NCBI GenBank assembly: GCA_024640845.1
Contig: JAHEEE010000006.1
Location: 28,579 to 92,578 of the forward strand
DNA length: 64,000 bases
Source: Myxococcales bacterium
Lineage (GTDB): Bacteria > Myxococcota_A > Polyangia > Polyangiales > Houyiibacteriaceae
Direction of reading: 5' to 3'
The stretch's first letter is position 1. Each line of letters begins with the position of its first letter. The notes beneath the pieces were generated by a model. That model saw only the letters and a list, made by a program, of their open reading frames with translations, was not told where the DNA came from and made no database searches. Shown one piece after another: positions 1 to 11,027 of the stretch. A program made the translations under genes and the position numbers.

Positions 1-74
1 ATCCTTCCCAAGGATGGAGACGACGTCGTGCGCGGCGATCCGATTTTGCTCCTCGACTCGGCAGAAAGCTAGCA

Positions 75-1037
75 ATGCGGGTGGCGACCTTGATGGCATG
101 CGCCTTGGTCCTGCTCACGATGACCGCTTGCAAGTCGACCACGCCGGCGATCGAAGCGGACGACGTACCGGAGACCAAGAGCTACGTCTTCAAGCACGAG
201 GGAATCGTCCGCGATGTGGCGATCTTCGATCCAAGAGACATCCCAGACGAGCGCCTGCGCCCGATGGTAGTGGTGCTGCACGGAGGGCTCGGGGATGACG
301 ACGACGCCGTGACGTTGAGCTTTGGGAAGCTCAACGTGCTCGCCGCCGAGGACGATTTCCTGGTCGTCTACCCCAACGGGGTCGGGGGACATTGGAACGA
401 CGGGCGCAACGTCGAGCGCTACGTGTCGCAACGGGAGCACATCAACGACGTCGGCTTTCTGAGCAAGCTCGTGGACGACCTCGTCGAGAAGCAGAACGTC
501 GACGCCGCATCGGTCTTCTTCGTTGGTGTGTCGGACGGAGCGATGATGGCACATCGCTTTGCGTGCGAGCGCACCAATGAGCTTCGCGCGTTCGCCGCGG
601 TCATCGGCTCGATGCCCTACAACGTCGCGCGAAGGCGCTCGCGCTGCGGCAAGCAGCCGCTGTCGGTGCTGATGATCAACGGCAGTGAGGATCCGATCGT
701 GCCGTGGGACGGCGGGACGGTGAGGTTCGACGACCGGGATCTCGGGCGAGTGCTCCCGGTAGAGCGTACGTTCTCGTTTTGGAGCCGTCACAACGGGTGC
801 GGCGATATCGAGATTTCGATGATCCCGGATTTCGCGCCGAACGATGGCAGTCGCATCGAACGTCGAAGGGCGATCGGGTGCGAGAACGACACCAAGGTCG
901 AGCTCTTCGTCGTACGAGGCGCCGGCCACACCTGGCCGTCCGGGTGGCAGTACCTCCCGGAGCACTTGGTGGGCCCGACCAGTCGCGACATCGACGCGGC
1001 GATCGCGGCGTGGCGGTTCTTTCAAAGCACCCTTTAG
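75..1037 (+). CDS. PHB depolymerase / LpqC-like esterase, lipoprotein signal
   Basis: ORF with lipobox-like LLTMTAC; MVVVLHGGLGD, VVYPNGVGGHWNDGR, FFVGVSDGAMMAHRFAC (GxSxG-like), C-terminal GAGHTWPSG typical of PHB-depolymerase-like esterases. Confidence 0.8.
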   Translation: MRVATLMACALVLLTMTACKSTTPAIEADDVPETKSYVFKHEGIVRDVAIFDPRDIPDERLRPMVVVLHGGLGDDDDAVTLSFGKLNVLAAEDDFLVVYPNGVGGHWNDGRNVERYVSQREHINDVGFLSKLVDDLVEKQNVDAASVFFVGVSDGAMMAHRFACERTNELRAFAAVIGSMPYNVARRRSRCGKQPLSVLMINGSEDPIVPWDGGTVRFDDRDLGRVLPVERTFSFWSRHNGCGDIEISMIPDFAPNDGSRIERRRAIGCENDTKVELFVVRGAGHTWPSGWQYLPEHLVGPTSRDIDAAIAAWRFFQSTL

Positions 1038-1066
1038 CCGGCGTGGTTGGTGCTAAGGTCAGCGCG

Positions 1067-2254
1067 ATGGTGGAAGTGAAGCTCGGCGATCGTTCCTTGT
1101 TTCCCAGTCTCGAGGGCGTGGCATACCTGGCCCACGCGGCGATATCACCGCTCTCGGCGCCGGTGTGCGCGCGTATCGCGGAGGTGACGCATGATTACGC
1201 TCGGGGCGGCATGGCGGGCTTCCTCCGCTGGGCGCCTCGGCTGCGGGAGGTGCGTCGCGACTTGGCCTCGTTGATCTCCGCCGAGCCGGACGAGATCGCA
1301 TTCGTCGCAAACACCACGCAAGGTGTGATCGATGTAGCCTTCGGAATCCCCTGGCGCGAGGGCGATCGAGTCGTGCTGTTCGACGGTGAGTTTCCCGCGA
1401 ATGTGACACCTTGGCAGCGGGCGGCAGAGGAGTTTCGACTCGATCTAACCTGGTTGCCCCTCAGCCCGTTCCACCGCTCGGTCGGCGAGGGGCTCGCGGA
1501 GCTCGAGAGGGAGCTCGAACGAGGTGTGCGTGTCGTCGCGGTGAGCGCGGTACAATACAAGACCGGCCTTCGTATGCCGCTCGCGGAGATGGCCGCGCTC
1601 TGCCACGAGTACGACGCCGAGATCTTCGTCGATGCCATTCAGGCGCTGGGCGCGACACCCGTGGACGTGACGTGGGGCATCGACTATCTGAGTTCGGGGA
1701 GTCACAAGCACTTGATGGGTGCGGAGGGGGCCGGCTTCCTCTACGTCGCCGACCGTTGCGCGGCCTCGCTACGCCCGAGGCTCGCGGGTTGGCTCGGTCA
1801 CGTAGACCCGGTCGCGTTTCTCACCGGCGACGAGCCGCGGCTTCGGTACGACAATCCGCTGAAGCTCGGCGCCCAGGCTCTCGAGATCGGGACAAGCAAC
1901 GTGATGGGTCTCGCAGGTCTCGGGGTCTCCCTCGAGCTTCTCTCACGACCGGGGGTCCCGGCGATTCATTCGCACGTTCAGGTCTACCTCGATCGCCTCG
2001 AAATCGGGTTGGCGGCGCGTGGCTTCGAAAGCCGGCGGTCGAACGACCCTTCGCTTCGCTCGACGCTCCTCGCCGTAGCTGTGCCTTCCGATGTACGGCT
2101 GAGCAAACTCGCGGCGGCGCTTCGTGACCGGGGCGTCATCTGCAACACCCCGGACGGCCTGATGCGGTTTGCGCCTCATTGGCCGAATTCACATGATGAG
2201 GTCCCCGTCGTCCTCGACGCAGTGGACCAGGCGCTGGCCGCTCTGCGCGCTTGA
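1067..2254 (+). CDS. aminotransferase class V-fold PLP enzyme (cysteine desulfurase-like)
   Basis: ATG 1067 within the longer ORF 704-2254; EIAFVANTTQGV, AEIFVDAIQALGATPVDV, SSGSHKHLMGAEGAGFLYV (PLP lysine motif). Confidence 0.8.
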   Translation: MVEVKLGDRSLFPSLEGVAYLAHAAISPLSAPVCARIAEVTHDYARGGMAGFLRWAPRLREVRRDLASLISAEPDEIAFVANTTQGVIDVAFGIPWREGDRVVLFDGEFPANVTPWQRAAEEFRLDLTWLPLSPFHRSVGEGLAELERELERGVRVVAVSAVQYKTGLRMPLAEMAALCHEYDAEIFVDAIQALGATPVDVTWGIDYLSSGSHKHLMGAEGAGFLYVADRCAASLRPRLAGWLGHVDPVAFLTGDEPRLRYDNPLKLGAQALEIGTSNVMGLAGLGVSLELLSRPGVPAIHSHVQVYLDRLEIGLAARGFESRRSNDPSLRSTLLAVAVPSDVRLSKLAAALRDRGVICNTPDGLMRFAPHWPNSHDEVPVVLDAVDQALAALRA

Positions 2255-2269
2255 GCCTAGGCTCGCCAG

Positions 2270-2788
2270 GTGCGCACCGAAAGCGATCGCAGCTTTTTCA
2301 TCTTCAACGCGGTCATCTCCGTTGCAGCCGTCGGGTTTCTCGGTTGGCTCTTGCTCGTTCGAGAGGGTGGTGGCGTCAACGCCGACCTGAGCTTCATGCC
2401 GGGGGTAAACGCCGCCCTCAACGCCACCTCTGCGACGCTCCTCGTGCTCGGGCTCGCTGCCATTCGAAGCGGACGCCGCGACGTTCACCAGCGCCTGATG
2501 GTCTCGGCATTCGCGGCTTCGGCTGTCTTTCTCATCGGCTACGTGATCTATCACTACGCCCATGGAGACACGCAATACCAAGGGGAGGGTGCTGTTCGCA
2601 TCGTGTATTTCACGGTCCTCATCACCCACGTCCTGCTCTCGATCGTGATGCTCCCGATGATTCTGACGACGTTTTATCTGGCCGCACGCGAACGCTTCAC
2701 AGCGCACCGGAAGCTCGCCAAGTGGACCTTGCCGATCTGGCTCTACGTTTCCGTGACGGGCGTCGTGATCTACTTCATGCTTCGCTGA
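2270..2788 (+). CDS. DUF420 family multi-pass membrane protein
   Basis: 172 aa with several TM segments; LPGVNAALNATSA-like start, HQRLM, YHY..HGDT..QGEG, VLLSIVMLPMIL, HRKLAKWTLPIWLYVSVTGVVIY. Confidence 0.8.
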   Translation: MRTESDRSFFIFNAVISVAAVGFLGWLLLVREGGGVNADLSFMPGVNAALNATSATLLVLGLAAIRSGRRDVHQRLMVSAFAASAVFLIGYVIYHYAHGDTQYQGEGAVRIVYFTVLITHVLLSIVMLPMILTTFYLAARERFTAHRKLAKWTLPIWLYVSVTGVVIYFMLR

Positions 2789-2803
2789 GTCGAGGAGGGA
2801 TCG

Positions 2804-3055
2804 ATGGGAATCATTTCGTGGATCGTATTTGGTTTGGTGGCGGGCATCTTTGCCAAGTTCCTCATGCCTGGTGACGACCCCGGAGGGTTCCTCAAGACCA
2901 CGGCCGTCGGCGTGGTCGGGGCGCTCGTGGGCGGTTTCATCGCGACACGCATCGGCTTCGGGAACGTGACCGGGTTCAATCTCCGCAGCTTCGCAATCGC
3001 TATTGCGGGTTCGCTCTTGGTGCTTTGGGGCTACCGCAAGCTCAAGAGCTCGTAA
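2804..3055 (+). CDS. GlsB/YeaQ/YmgE family stress-response membrane protein
   Basis: MGIISWIVFGLVAGIFAKFLMPGDDPGGFLKT..GVVGALVGGF is the family signature. Confidence 0.85.
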   Translation: MGIISWIVFGLVAGIFAKFLMPGDDPGGFLKTTAVGVVGALVGGFIATRIGFGNVTGFNLRSFAIAIAGSLLVLWGYRKLKSS

Positions 3056-3079
3056 CAACACCACCAGCCGACCCCCACC

Positions 3080-3113
3080 GCGAGCGCGTTTGTCGCGACC
3101 GACTCTCCGGTCC
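3080..3113. repeat. 34-nt dispersed repeat partner of 25600-25633
   Basis: 28/34 identical by eye; both copies lie just 3' of minus-strand genes. Confidence 0.4.
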
Positions 3114-3146
3114 GTGGGCGTCGTGCGTTCGCGCTCGAGCGTCCGT

Positions 3147-4859
3147 TCAGTTGGTCAGCCGTCGCACTGCCAGTATCCCCTCCGCGACCATCCATAGGAG
3201 GAGCACGAGCAGCAGGGACGCGAGCGCAGTGAGCGGGGCGTTGCCCTCCGCCAGGAACTGTTGGAGCTTGGCGATCAAGGCAAGCGCGGCGACCGGCATG
3301 ACGAGCAGCATCGGGATCACGAGTGGCCACACGGGGCGCTTCCTCGAAAAGAAATAGAGCGCGAGTGTCATCAACGTGAACGCGGCCAAGAGCTGGTTAC
3401 TGGCGCCAAAGATCGGCCACAGCACCCAACCTACGGCTTTGGCCTGTCCGGTCGTTGGGTCCGGCGTCTCTGCGAGCGCCAGGTACATGGCCGGAACGAC
3501 CGCGATGATCGTGGCGATATACGGATTCGTGAGAGGCTTGATCCTCAGCGCTTCACCGAACTCGCTCAAGATGAAGCGCTGGATGCGAGTTGCGGTGTCG
3601 AGCGACGTGGCCGCGAACGCGATCACCAGCACAGCCATCAATGTGCGCGCCAGCTCCGAAGACAAACCGACGGCTTCGAGGAACGCACCGCCGCCGAGCA
3701 CGAACGCTGCGGCTTTGTTGCCACCCGCGTGCGCCCAGGAGTCGTAATAGAGGGCCCAGCTCAGATCGTCGACAGCGCCCTGGGTGGGAAGAGCGCATGC
3801 CCCGACGAGCCCGATGCCGGCCACTGCGGCAAGCGTCGATGCAAGGGCAAGCGAGCCTTCGCCGAGCATGGCGCCGTATCCGATCATGCGCGCGTCCCGG
3901 AGCTTGTCGATCTGCTTGGATGTCGTGCCCGACGAGACCAGCCCGTGGAAGCCGCTGATCGCACCGCAGGCGATCGTCACGAACAGGATCGGGAAGATCG
4001 AAGGGGCGCCCGCCTCCGGGCTTCGGTACACAGGAGCGTCGAAGTTTGGGTGGGCGATGAGTAGGCCGAGGAATAAAAGACCCAGCCCCACGAAAAGCTG
4101 GTGGCTGTTGATGTAGTCGCGCGGCTGCAGGAGCAGCCAGACCGGCAACAGGCTAGCAATCGCCGAATAGATCAGAAGAAAGAAGATCCAGCCGGAGATG
4201 ACGCGGTGCTCGTCAACCCCCATCGCGACGAAATCGATCGGCACCTCGACACCGACCCATACGAAAAAATACAGCACTGCAAGAGCAACCAGCGACGGGA
4301 CCAGGATCTTGACGCGTCGCTTGTAGACGAGCCAACCGATCACCAGCGCGACGATGATCTGGATGTTGATTGGGATGACACTCGTCGGCTGGCTCACGAA
4401 GAGGCCAGCGATCGCCATCGCGAATACCGCAAGCACCAACCAAATCAAGACAAGCACGAAGCACATGAACAAGATTCGGGCGCGCTTGCTGATGGTCTTC
4501 GCCGTGATGTCCGCGATCGAATGACCTTTTTCGCGAACGCTTGCGACTAGGGCGCCGAAGTCGTGCGCGGCGCCCATGAAGATCGTGCCGAGCACCACCC
4601 AAGCGAGCGCCGGGCCCCAACCCCAGTACGCAGCGACGCAAGGGCCAATGATCGGCGCGGCACCGGCGATCGACGTGAAGTGGTGGCCAAACAGTACTGC
4701 GCGCTGCGTTGGCACGAAGTCGACTCCGTCTTCGAGCTCGTGCGCAGGCGTTACCAGGTCTTCTTGATCCTCGAAGACTTGCTCCCCGAGAAATCGCCCA
4801 TAGAGTCGATACGCGATCAGGAATGCACCGAGGACCAGAGCCGCCGCGAACGCCGCCAT
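3147..4859 (-). CDS. cstA: carbon starvation protein CstA family transporter
   Basis: 570 aa; FVPTQRAVLFGHHFTSIAGAAPIIGP, GTIFMGAAHDFGALV, FGASNQLLAAFTLM. Confidence 0.93.
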   Translation of the reverse strand: MAAFAAALVLGAFLIAYRLYGRFLGEQVFEDQEDLVTPAHELEDGVDFVPTQRAVLFGHHFTSIAGAAPIIGPCVAAYWGWGPALAWVVLGTIFMGAAHDFGALVASVREKGHSIADITAKTISKRARILFMCFVLVLIWLVLAVFAMAIAGLFVSQPTSVIPINIQIIVALVIGWLVYKRRVKILVPSLVALAVLYFFVWVGVEVPIDFVAMGVDEHRVISGWIFFLLIYSAIASLLPVWLLLQPRDYINSHQLFVGLGLLFLGLLIAHPNFDAPVYRSPEAGAPSIFPILFVTIACGAISGFHGLVSSGTTSKQIDKLRDARMIGYGAMLGEGSLALASTLAAVAGIGLVGACALPTQGAVDDLSWALYYDSWAHAGGNKAAAFVLGGGAFLEAVGLSSELARTLMAVLVIAFAATSLDTATRIQRFILSEFGEALRIKPLTNPYIATIIAVVPAMYLALAETPDPTTGQAKAVGWVLWPIFGASNQLLAAFTLMTLALYFFSRKRPVWPLVIPMLLVMPVAALALIAKLQQFLAEGNAPLTALASLLLVLLLWMVAEGILAVRRLTN

Positions 4860-4943
4860 TTGCGCGTTGGTCGGCTTTTTTCAGGGTTTGGTCAAGCACA
4901 AAACTCGCTTTCCTTTGGGTCGAAAAGGGCTAAGGTCCCGGCC

Positions 4944-6005
4944 ATGAGTGGGACCTTTCGACCCCATGGCTTGTGGACCGCCCTGGTGACCCCGTTTTCA
5001 GCGGATCTTCAGGTCGACGACGATTCCTTCCGGAGCCTCATCGAGTTCCAAATCCAAGAGGGCGTCGACGGTGTGCTCCCTTGCGGAACCACTGGTGAGT
5101 CGCCCACGCTTTCATGGCGAGAGCACGATGCGGTCGTCGAAGCTGCGATCCGCACGGTCGACGGGCGCGTTGGCGTGCTTGCCGGCACCGGTAGCAACAA
5201 CACGCAGGAGGCGATTCGTTCGACCACCCAGGCCAAGGAAGCCGGCGCGACCGCTGCGCTGTTGGTCGACTGCTACTACAACGGCCCTTCGAGCCTAGAG
5301 CTCCGCACGGAATACTACGAGCGCATTCTCGGGCAGGTGCCCGATATTCCCATCGTGCCGTACGTGATTCCGGGTCGCAGCGGATGTGCGCTCTCGGCCG
5401 CCGACCTTGCGATTCTGCACTTGAACGACCCGAAGAGGGTGCCCGCCGTGAAGCAAGCGACGGGTGACCTCGACCGCATGCGTCTCGATCGCAAGCTTTC
5501 GGGGTCGGCGCTGAGCATCTTGTCCGGCGACGATGAGATGACCCTCACGATGATGCGCGACGAAAAGATCCGCGGGTGTGGTGTGATCAGCGTGTTGTCG
5601 AACATCGTACCCGGCGCGATTGGCGGGATGGTGCGAGCGCAGTCGGCCGACGATGCCGAAGAGACGGAACGGCTTGCTCAGGCCCTGGAGCCCCTCCTCA
5701 AGCTCGTGAACTGCACCGTGACGGGGGTCCGAACGCTACCGAATGGGCAGAGCGTCGAGGTCACCGACAAATTCAGGAACCCGGTGCCGGTGAAGACGAT
5801 GATGGCGGGCCTCGGGATGATCTCGTCGGTCAAGCGCGCACCCCTCGGCCGCATGAGTTCGGCGGCCGTCGCGCAGTGCCGCGACGCCCTTCGCCAGGTG
5901 CACACCGCGGACCCAGGCATTCTCGGACCGATCGAAGAGGCGTTCGAAGTTCGCATCGGCCAGCGCCTCGGCGACGATGGGGTATGGTCGGCGCTCGCCC
6001 GCTGA
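4944..6005 (+). CDS. dapA: dihydrodipicolinate synthase family protein
   Basis: ATG 4944; [44 protein letters not shown] (Schiff-base lysine context). Confidence 0.8.
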   Translation: MSGTFRPHGLWTALVTPFSADLQVDDDSFRSLIEFQIQEGVDGVLPCGTTGESPTLSWREHDAVVEAAIRTVDGRVGVLAGTGSNNTQEAIRSTTQAKEAGATAALLVDCYYNGPSSLELRTEYYERILGQVPDIPIVPYVIPGRSGCALSAADLAILHLNDPKRVPAVKQATGDLDRMRLDRKLSGSALSILSGDDEMTLTMMRDEKIRGCGVISVLSNIVPGAIGGMVRAQSADDAEETERLAQALEPLLKLVNCTVTGVRTLPNGQSVEVTDKFRNPVPVKTMMAGLGMISSVKRAPLGRMSSAAVAQCRDALRQVHTADPGILGPIEEAFEVRIGQRLGDDGVWSALAR

Positions 6006-6012
6006 GGGGACC

Positions 6013-7038
6013 GTGTACCGAGCGCTGATTCGGCCGTTGTTGTATTTGCTGTCGGCGGAGACTGCGCATCACCTCGCGTTCGGGTGCCTTTGCATCGTGG
6101 CCGCCATTCCCGGGGTGAAGCCGCTGCTAAGAAGCATCTTTCACAGCCGAGATGCAAGGCGTGTCGACGCCCTGGGTCTGAGCTTTCCGAACGCGATTGG
6201 GCTGGCTGCGGGCTTCGACAAGGACGCGATCGGTTACGAGGCGCTTGGGTCCATCGGTTTTGGTTTCGTCGAGATAGGAACGCTTACGGGTCAGCCGCAG
6301 CCTGGGAACCCCACACCTCGTCTTTTCCGTTTGCCGAAAGACCGTGCGCTCGTGAATCGAATGGGCTTCAACAACCGCGGCTCAGCGGACGCGGTAGGAA
6401 GGCTCCGAGGGCCCCGTCGCACGATCGTCGGCGTGAACATCGGTAAGACCAAGGTCGTTTCCGAGGGCGACGCCATCAACGACTACGTCGTTAGCGCCAG
6501 GCGAGTCGGACCGCACGCGGACTACGTCGTCGTCAACGTGAGCTCTCCCAACACGCCCGGCCTTCGTGACCTCCAAGCGACCGAAAAGCTGCGCCCACTG
6601 CTTCAGGCGGTTCGTGAAGCGCTTAATGAAGTATCTCCGGCCCGACATGTCCCCCTGCTCGTGAAAATCGCACCAGATCTCGCTGATGACGACGTCGATG
6701 CGGTCGCCGACATGGCGCTCGATTTGGGCCTAGACGGGATCGTTGCCACGAACACCACGATTCGGCGAGATGGGTTGCAGAGCAGCGCCGAGGAAGTGGA
6801 ACGCTGCGGATCAGGGGGCCTGAGCGGACCGCCGCTGCACCACCGCGCACTCGAGGTCCTCAAGCGCCTGAAGGCGAAAACAGGCGACAGGCTGACGCTG
6901 ATCTCGGTAGGAGGCATCGAAACCCCCGAGCAGGCCCGCGAAAGAATCGAAGCGGGGGCCACGCTCCTACAGATCTATACGGCGTTGATCTACGAGGGCC
7001 CGTTTTTGCCGAAGCGCTTGGCCAAAGGCGTCGCGTAG
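6013..7038 (+). CDS. pyrD: dihydroorotate dehydrogenase (quinone)
   Basis: GTG start 6013; [62 protein letters not shown]. Confidence 0.93.
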   Translation: MYRALIRPLLYLLSAETAHHLAFGCLCIVAAIPGVKPLLRSIFHSRDARRVDALGLSFPNAIGLAAGFDKDAIGYEALGSIGFGFVEIGTLTGQPQPGNPTPRLFRLPKDRALVNRMGFNNRGSADAVGRLRGPRRTIVGVNIGKTKVVSEGDAINDYVVSARRVGPHADYVVVNVSSPNTPGLRDLQATEKLRPLLQAVREALNEVSPARHVPLLVKIAPDLADDDVDAVADMALDLGLDGIVATNTTIRRDGLQSSAEEVERCGSGGLSGPPLHHRALEVLKRLKAKTGDRLTLISVGGIETPEQARERIEAGATLLQIYTALIYEGPFLPKRLAKGVA

Positions 7039-7078
7039 GACCGTGTGCATCTCGACGCCCGGGCATCTTGCGCAAGCG

Positions 7079-8338
7079 CTACTCCTTGGCATCCACTACC
7101 GCCGCCGCAATCGAATCTGACCATACGTTCACCGTCGTTCGACACATATCGAGGATTCGGTCGACTGCGAGAATGAGCGCCACGGCGCTCGTAGGAAGCC
7201 CTACGGCGTTTAGTACCACCACCATCATCACCATGCCTGCGTGCGGAATCCCAGCCGCGCCAATACTGGCCAGCAACGCTGTCAGCGCGACCAAACCCTG
7301 CTGAGCGATCGTGAGATCGATGCCGTAGACCTGTGCGATGAACAACACGGCCACCGCTTCGTACAGAGCGGTTCCGTCCATGTTGATCGTCGCCCCCAAG
7401 GGCAGCACGAAAGACGTCACGTGCGGCCGCACGCCCGCCTCCTCCGCGTTTTGCATCGTGAGGGGGAGGGTACCGTTGCTCGAGGCGGTGCTAAATGCCG
7501 TGACCAGGGCCGTGGTCATGCTCCGCATGTACGCGATCGGCGAGCGGCCGGTGAACAGCCTGAGGATCCCCGGCAGTGTAATCGTCGCGTGAATCACCAG
7601 TGCGACGAACACCGACAGAACATACCAGCCGAGGACCTGGAACGCCGCGGGCCCTTTGCCTGCCGCCGCGTACAGCGTGAACCCGAATACGCCGATTGGC
7701 GCGAACCTCACGACGAACAACGTCATCTCCATCATGACGTCGAAGAGCCCCGAGAAAAAGCGTCGCACCACGCTCGCGTCGGCCGACCCTTGGCGATGCT
7801 CGGCGATTCCAATGAAGACACCGATCAAGAGTGAGAAGAAGATCACCGGAAGCATGTCGCCTTCGGTGGCCGCCGCGAGGGGGTTCTTGGGAATCAAGCT
7901 CTCGAGTTGCTCCCACAACACGACGCCGATCCCGCCCGGTGCCTGGGCCACGACGCCCGCGGCTGCGCCTTCCTCGAGGAGCGCGAGCTCGGCGCCTTCG
8001 CCCGGCTTGATCAAGTTGACCACGAAGATTCCCGTCAAGATCGCAAAGAAGCTCGTGCTGAGATAGAAGACGATCGCGCGTCCACCGATCGCGCCAAGAG
8101 TTCGGAGGTCGCCCATCCCGGTCACACCCGTGATCAGCGACGACACGATCAGCGGGACGACCAGCATTTGGAGTAGGCGGAGGAAGAGGTCCCCGACCTT
8201 CTTGCCCAGCATGGCGACGGTGCCGACCACGCCGGAGTCGACCATGCCTTCGGCGCCGGCCCAGTTGAGCGCCAGGCCGAGGACGGCGCCTAGACCCATG
8301 GCGATCAAGATCCAATGATGGAGTTGCAGTCGTTTCAC
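7079..8338 (-). CDS. dicarboxylate/amino acid:cation symporter (DAACS family)
   Basis: FLRLLQMLVVPLIVSSLITGV, AFSTASSNGTLPLT, VLPLGATINMDGTALY, AAGIPHAGMVMMVVVL. Confidence 0.92.
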   Translation of the reverse strand: MKRLQLHHWILIAMGLGAVLGLALNWAGAEGMVDSGVVGTVAMLGKKVGDLFLRLLQMLVVPLIVSSLITGVTGMGDLRTLGAIGGRAIVFYLSTSFFAILTGIFVVNLIKPGEGAELALLEEGAAAGVVAQAPGGIGVVLWEQLESLIPKNPLAAATEGDMLPVIFFSLLIGVFIGIAEHRQGSADASVVRRFFSGLFDVMMEMTLFVVRFAPIGVFGFTLYAAAGKGPAAFQVLGWYVLSVFVALVIHATITLPGILRLFTGRSPIAYMRSMTTALVTAFSTASSNGTLPLTMQNAEEAGVRPHVTSFVLPLGATINMDGTALYEAVAVLFIAQVYGIDLTIAQQGLVALTALLASIGAAGIPHAGMVMMVVVLNAVGLPTSAVALILAVDRILDMCRTTVNVWSDSIAAAVVDAKE

Positions 8339-8383
8339 GGCCGCGCATTATGCGGACGCTCCTCTAGGATGTAAAACCAACCC

Positions 8384-9544
8384 ATGACCGACGAGAATCC
8401 AGACAAAGGCCCGCTTTTAGAGCTGCGGGCAGCCCTCGATGCGCTTGACCACGAGTTGCTCGACCTTCTCGTCCGCCGGATGGACATCGTTGCCGAGGTC
8501 GCGGCGCGGAAGCGATCCCATCGCGTACGGATACGCGACCTCGCCCGCGAGCGGCGGATTCTCGAAGACCGCTGTGCTCGCGCCACCGAGCTTGGTTTGT
8601 CGCCTGACAGCATCGAATCGGTCTGGCGGCAGCTCATGTTGATGAGCCGCGAGCGTCAGGCTGCGCTTCGGGCGGAGGTGCCTCCCGACGTCCAGACGCG
8701 AACGGTCGCCATCATCGGTGGGGAGGGCGGGATGGGTCGTTCGCTCAACAAGCTTTTCTCCGATCTCGGTCACGAAGTGCTGAGCGCAGATCTAGATACG
8801 GCGCTGCGTCCCGAGGAAGCGGCCGCGACTGCAGACGTCGTCATCATCAGCGTTCCCATTCGCGATACTCGTGCGGTCATCGAGCAGCTCGGCCCGCTCG
8901 TTCGAAAAGATGCGCTCCTGATGGATGTCACCTCCCTCAAGGCCGACCCCATGGAGGCAATGCTCGCGTCCACCGACGCCAGCGTCGTTGGGACGCACCC
9001 GATGTTCGGTCCTGGCGTCAATACATACCAGGGGCAGCGCGTCGTGATCTGCCCTGGGCGCGGAGACGAGTGGCTCGATTGGGCGCGTCAAATGTTCACC
9101 GCGCGCGGTCTGGTCATCACGGAAGCGACCCCTTCCGAGCACGACTCGATGATGGCCATCGTTCAGGTCTTGCATCATTTCAAGACGCAGGTGCTCGGAC
9201 TCGCGTTGAGCCGCGCGGGGTCGCCACTCGAGGAGACTCTGCGCTTCACGTCTCCGGCGTACCTGCTCGAAGCCTACGTGACCGGCCGCCACTTTGCGCA
9301 GGCCCCCGAGCTCTATGGCCCGATCGAGATGCTCAATCCGGACTCGGAACGCGTCATCGACATCTTTCGGAGCGCCGCCGCCGACCTAGCCGACATCCTG
9401 GCCAATCAAGACCAGGGCGCCTTCGACCAGGTGTTCGCGGACGTCCGCTCCTTCTTTGGCGCATTCACCGAAGAAGCTCTCGAGCAGAGCGGCTTCCTGA
9501 TCGATCGCCTCGTGGAGCTGAGCGCCGGACGCTCCTCTACGTAG
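8384..9544 (+). CDS. tyrA: bifunctional chorismate mutase / prephenate dehydrogenase (T-protein)
   Basis: N-terminal AroQ-like helix set; IIGGEGGMGRSLNKLFSDLGHEV; VGTHPMFGPGV. Confidence 0.9.
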   Translation: MTDENPDKGPLLELRAALDALDHELLDLLVRRMDIVAEVAARKRSHRVRIRDLARERRILEDRCARATELGLSPDSIESVWRQLMLMSRERQAALRAEVPPDVQTRTVAIIGGEGGMGRSLNKLFSDLGHEVLSADLDTALRPEEAAATADVVIISVPIRDTRAVIEQLGPLVRKDALLMDVTSLKADPMEAMLASTDASVVGTHPMFGPGVNTYQGQRVVICPGRGDEWLDWARQMFTARGLVITEATPSEHDSMMAIVQVLHHFKTQVLGLALSRAGSPLEETLRFTSPAYLLEAYVTGRHFAQAPELYGPIEMLNPDSERVIDIFRSAAADLADILANQDQGAFDQVFADVRSFFGAFTEEALEQSGFLIDRLVELSAGRSST

Positions 9545-9581
9545 CAAGCCGATTGACGCCTGTGGCGCCATCTGCGATGCC

Positions 9582-10394
9582 GTGACCATGTTGCAAGTTG
9601 CGATACATGGGGCCGGAGGTCGCATGGGCCAGAGCATCGCGTCTGTGCTGAACGACGACGTCGAGGGCAACCTCGTTGCTGCGATGGATCGCGAGGACAG
9701 CAATCTCGTCGGCCAGGATATGGGTGTGCTCATCGGCCGGGCGCCAACCGGCGTGAAGGTGACTTCCGATGTCGAGCAGTTTCTCAGCAACGTGGAGGTG
9801 GTCATCGATTTCAGCATCGCCTCAGCCACGGCGAAGCTCCTTCCGATCTGCGCGGGCCAACACATCCCGATGGTGATCGGGACGACCGGGCTCGACCGGG
9901 AGACACGCGCCGCCCTCGAGCGCGCGGCCGAGCGGGTACCCATCGTGTTCGCGCCGAACTACAGCCAAGGCGTCAACGCACTTTACTTCCTCGCGGCTCG
10001 CGCAACGGAACTTCTCGGCCCTGCATTCGACGCCGAGATCATCGAGATTCACCACAAGCGTAAAGTGGATTCGCCGAGCGGTACCGCCGTCCGTCTCGCT
10101 GAGGTCGTCGCCGCCGCCAAGGGCCTCGATCCGGTTCGCGCCGTCACACACGGCAGAAGTGGTCATGTCGGCGCGCGTCCCCTCGAGGAGGTGGGCGTCA
10201 TGGCCCTGCGCGGAGGCGATGTCGTGGGCGAGCACACGCTTTACCTGGTTGGCGACGGAGAGCGGATCGAGCTCACGCACCGAGCCACCGATCGCTCGAT
10301 CTTCGCGCGGGGCGCCGTCCGCGCCGCCCATTGGATAGTCGGGCGGCCTGCCGGTCTCTACGACATGGCCGACGTCATGGGCATCCCGCGCTAG
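9582..10394 (+). CDS. dapB: 4-hydroxy-tetrahydrodipicolinate reductase
   Basis: VAIHGAGGRMGQSI, VVIDFS, VIGTTGL, FAPNYSQGVN, EIIEIHHKRKVDSPSGTA. Confidence 0.95.
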   Translation: MTMLQVAIHGAGGRMGQSIASVLNDDVEGNLVAAMDREDSNLVGQDMGVLIGRAPTGVKVTSDVEQFLSNVEVVIDFSIASATAKLLPICAGQHIPMVIGTTGLDRETRAALERAAERVPIVFAPNYSQGVNALYFLAARATELLGPAFDAEIIEIHHKRKVDSPSGTAVRLAEVVAAAKGLDPVRAVTHGRSGHVGARPLEEVGVMALRGGDVVGEHTLYLVGDGERIELTHRATDRSIFARGAVRAAHWIVGRPAGLYDMADVMGIPR

Positions 10395-10439
10395 CAAACC
10401 GTGCGGGGAACCCGAATTCTGGTACGGTAGGAGCGCGTC

Positions 10440-11027
10440 ATGGATTGTCCGCAATGTGGAGCCGGGGTGCCCTCCGATGATTTGTTCTGCGGTAAGTGCG
10501 GGTACGCCATGCGCGACGGCGGCCCTGAGCGTGTCGACCAGTCTCGAATTCGAATGCACGAGGAGCCCGACCCGGCTACACAAGCGCCGAAGAATCAAGG
10601 TTCCTCGAAGCAGCGCATCCGTAAGCCCACAGTGATGGGTATGCCCGCAGCCACGCCTCCAATGGGCACCCGGACCCCCGCACCTTCGGAGACGCCGCCT
10701 CCGACGGAGATCTCGACGGCCCGTTCGCGAGCCGAAAAGAGAACGCCCCAGAAGACCATGCTCGGCATCCCACGACCCGATTTCCCGAGGCCTCCCGCGG
10801 AACCGGTTTCGAATGCGCCTGGGTCTCGCGTGTCCGCGACCGAAGCATCGGATGCCCCCCAGCCGGAGTCCCCGAGCCGCCGCGCTCGCGCTCGGGTGCG
10901 CTACGACAGCGCCAACGAGCCGTTCTCCGTCCTCGAGCGGAGGAAGAAAGCGCTTCGCGCGCTCGCACTGCTCGTCGTCCTTGCGGGGGCATGGCTCGCC
11001 TACCGTTATCTCTCGTTGAATGGCTGA
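10440..11027 (+). CDS. zinc-ribbon protein with C-terminal transmembrane segment
   Basis: N-terminal CPQCGAGVPSDDLFCGKCG; disordered Pro-rich middle; C-terminal LALLVVLAGAWLAYRYL; stop overlaps start of the kinase ORF. Confidence 0.75.
   Translation: MDCPQCGAGVPSDDLFCGKCGYAMRDGGPERVDQSRIRMHEEPDPATQAPKNQGSSKQRIRKPTVMGMPAATPPMGTRTPAPSETPPPTEISTARSRAEKRTPQKTMLGIPRPDFPRPPAEPVSNAPGSRVSATEASDAPQPESPSRRARARVRYDSANEPFSVLERRKKALRALALLVVLAGAWLAYRYLSLNG

Noticed and set aside
69-1025. 318-aa antisense ORF opposite the LpqC-like esterase
   Set aside because: Shadow ORF typical of high-GC DNA; low-complexity Arg/His/Val composition, no family motifs, and the + strand encodes a recognisable esterase.
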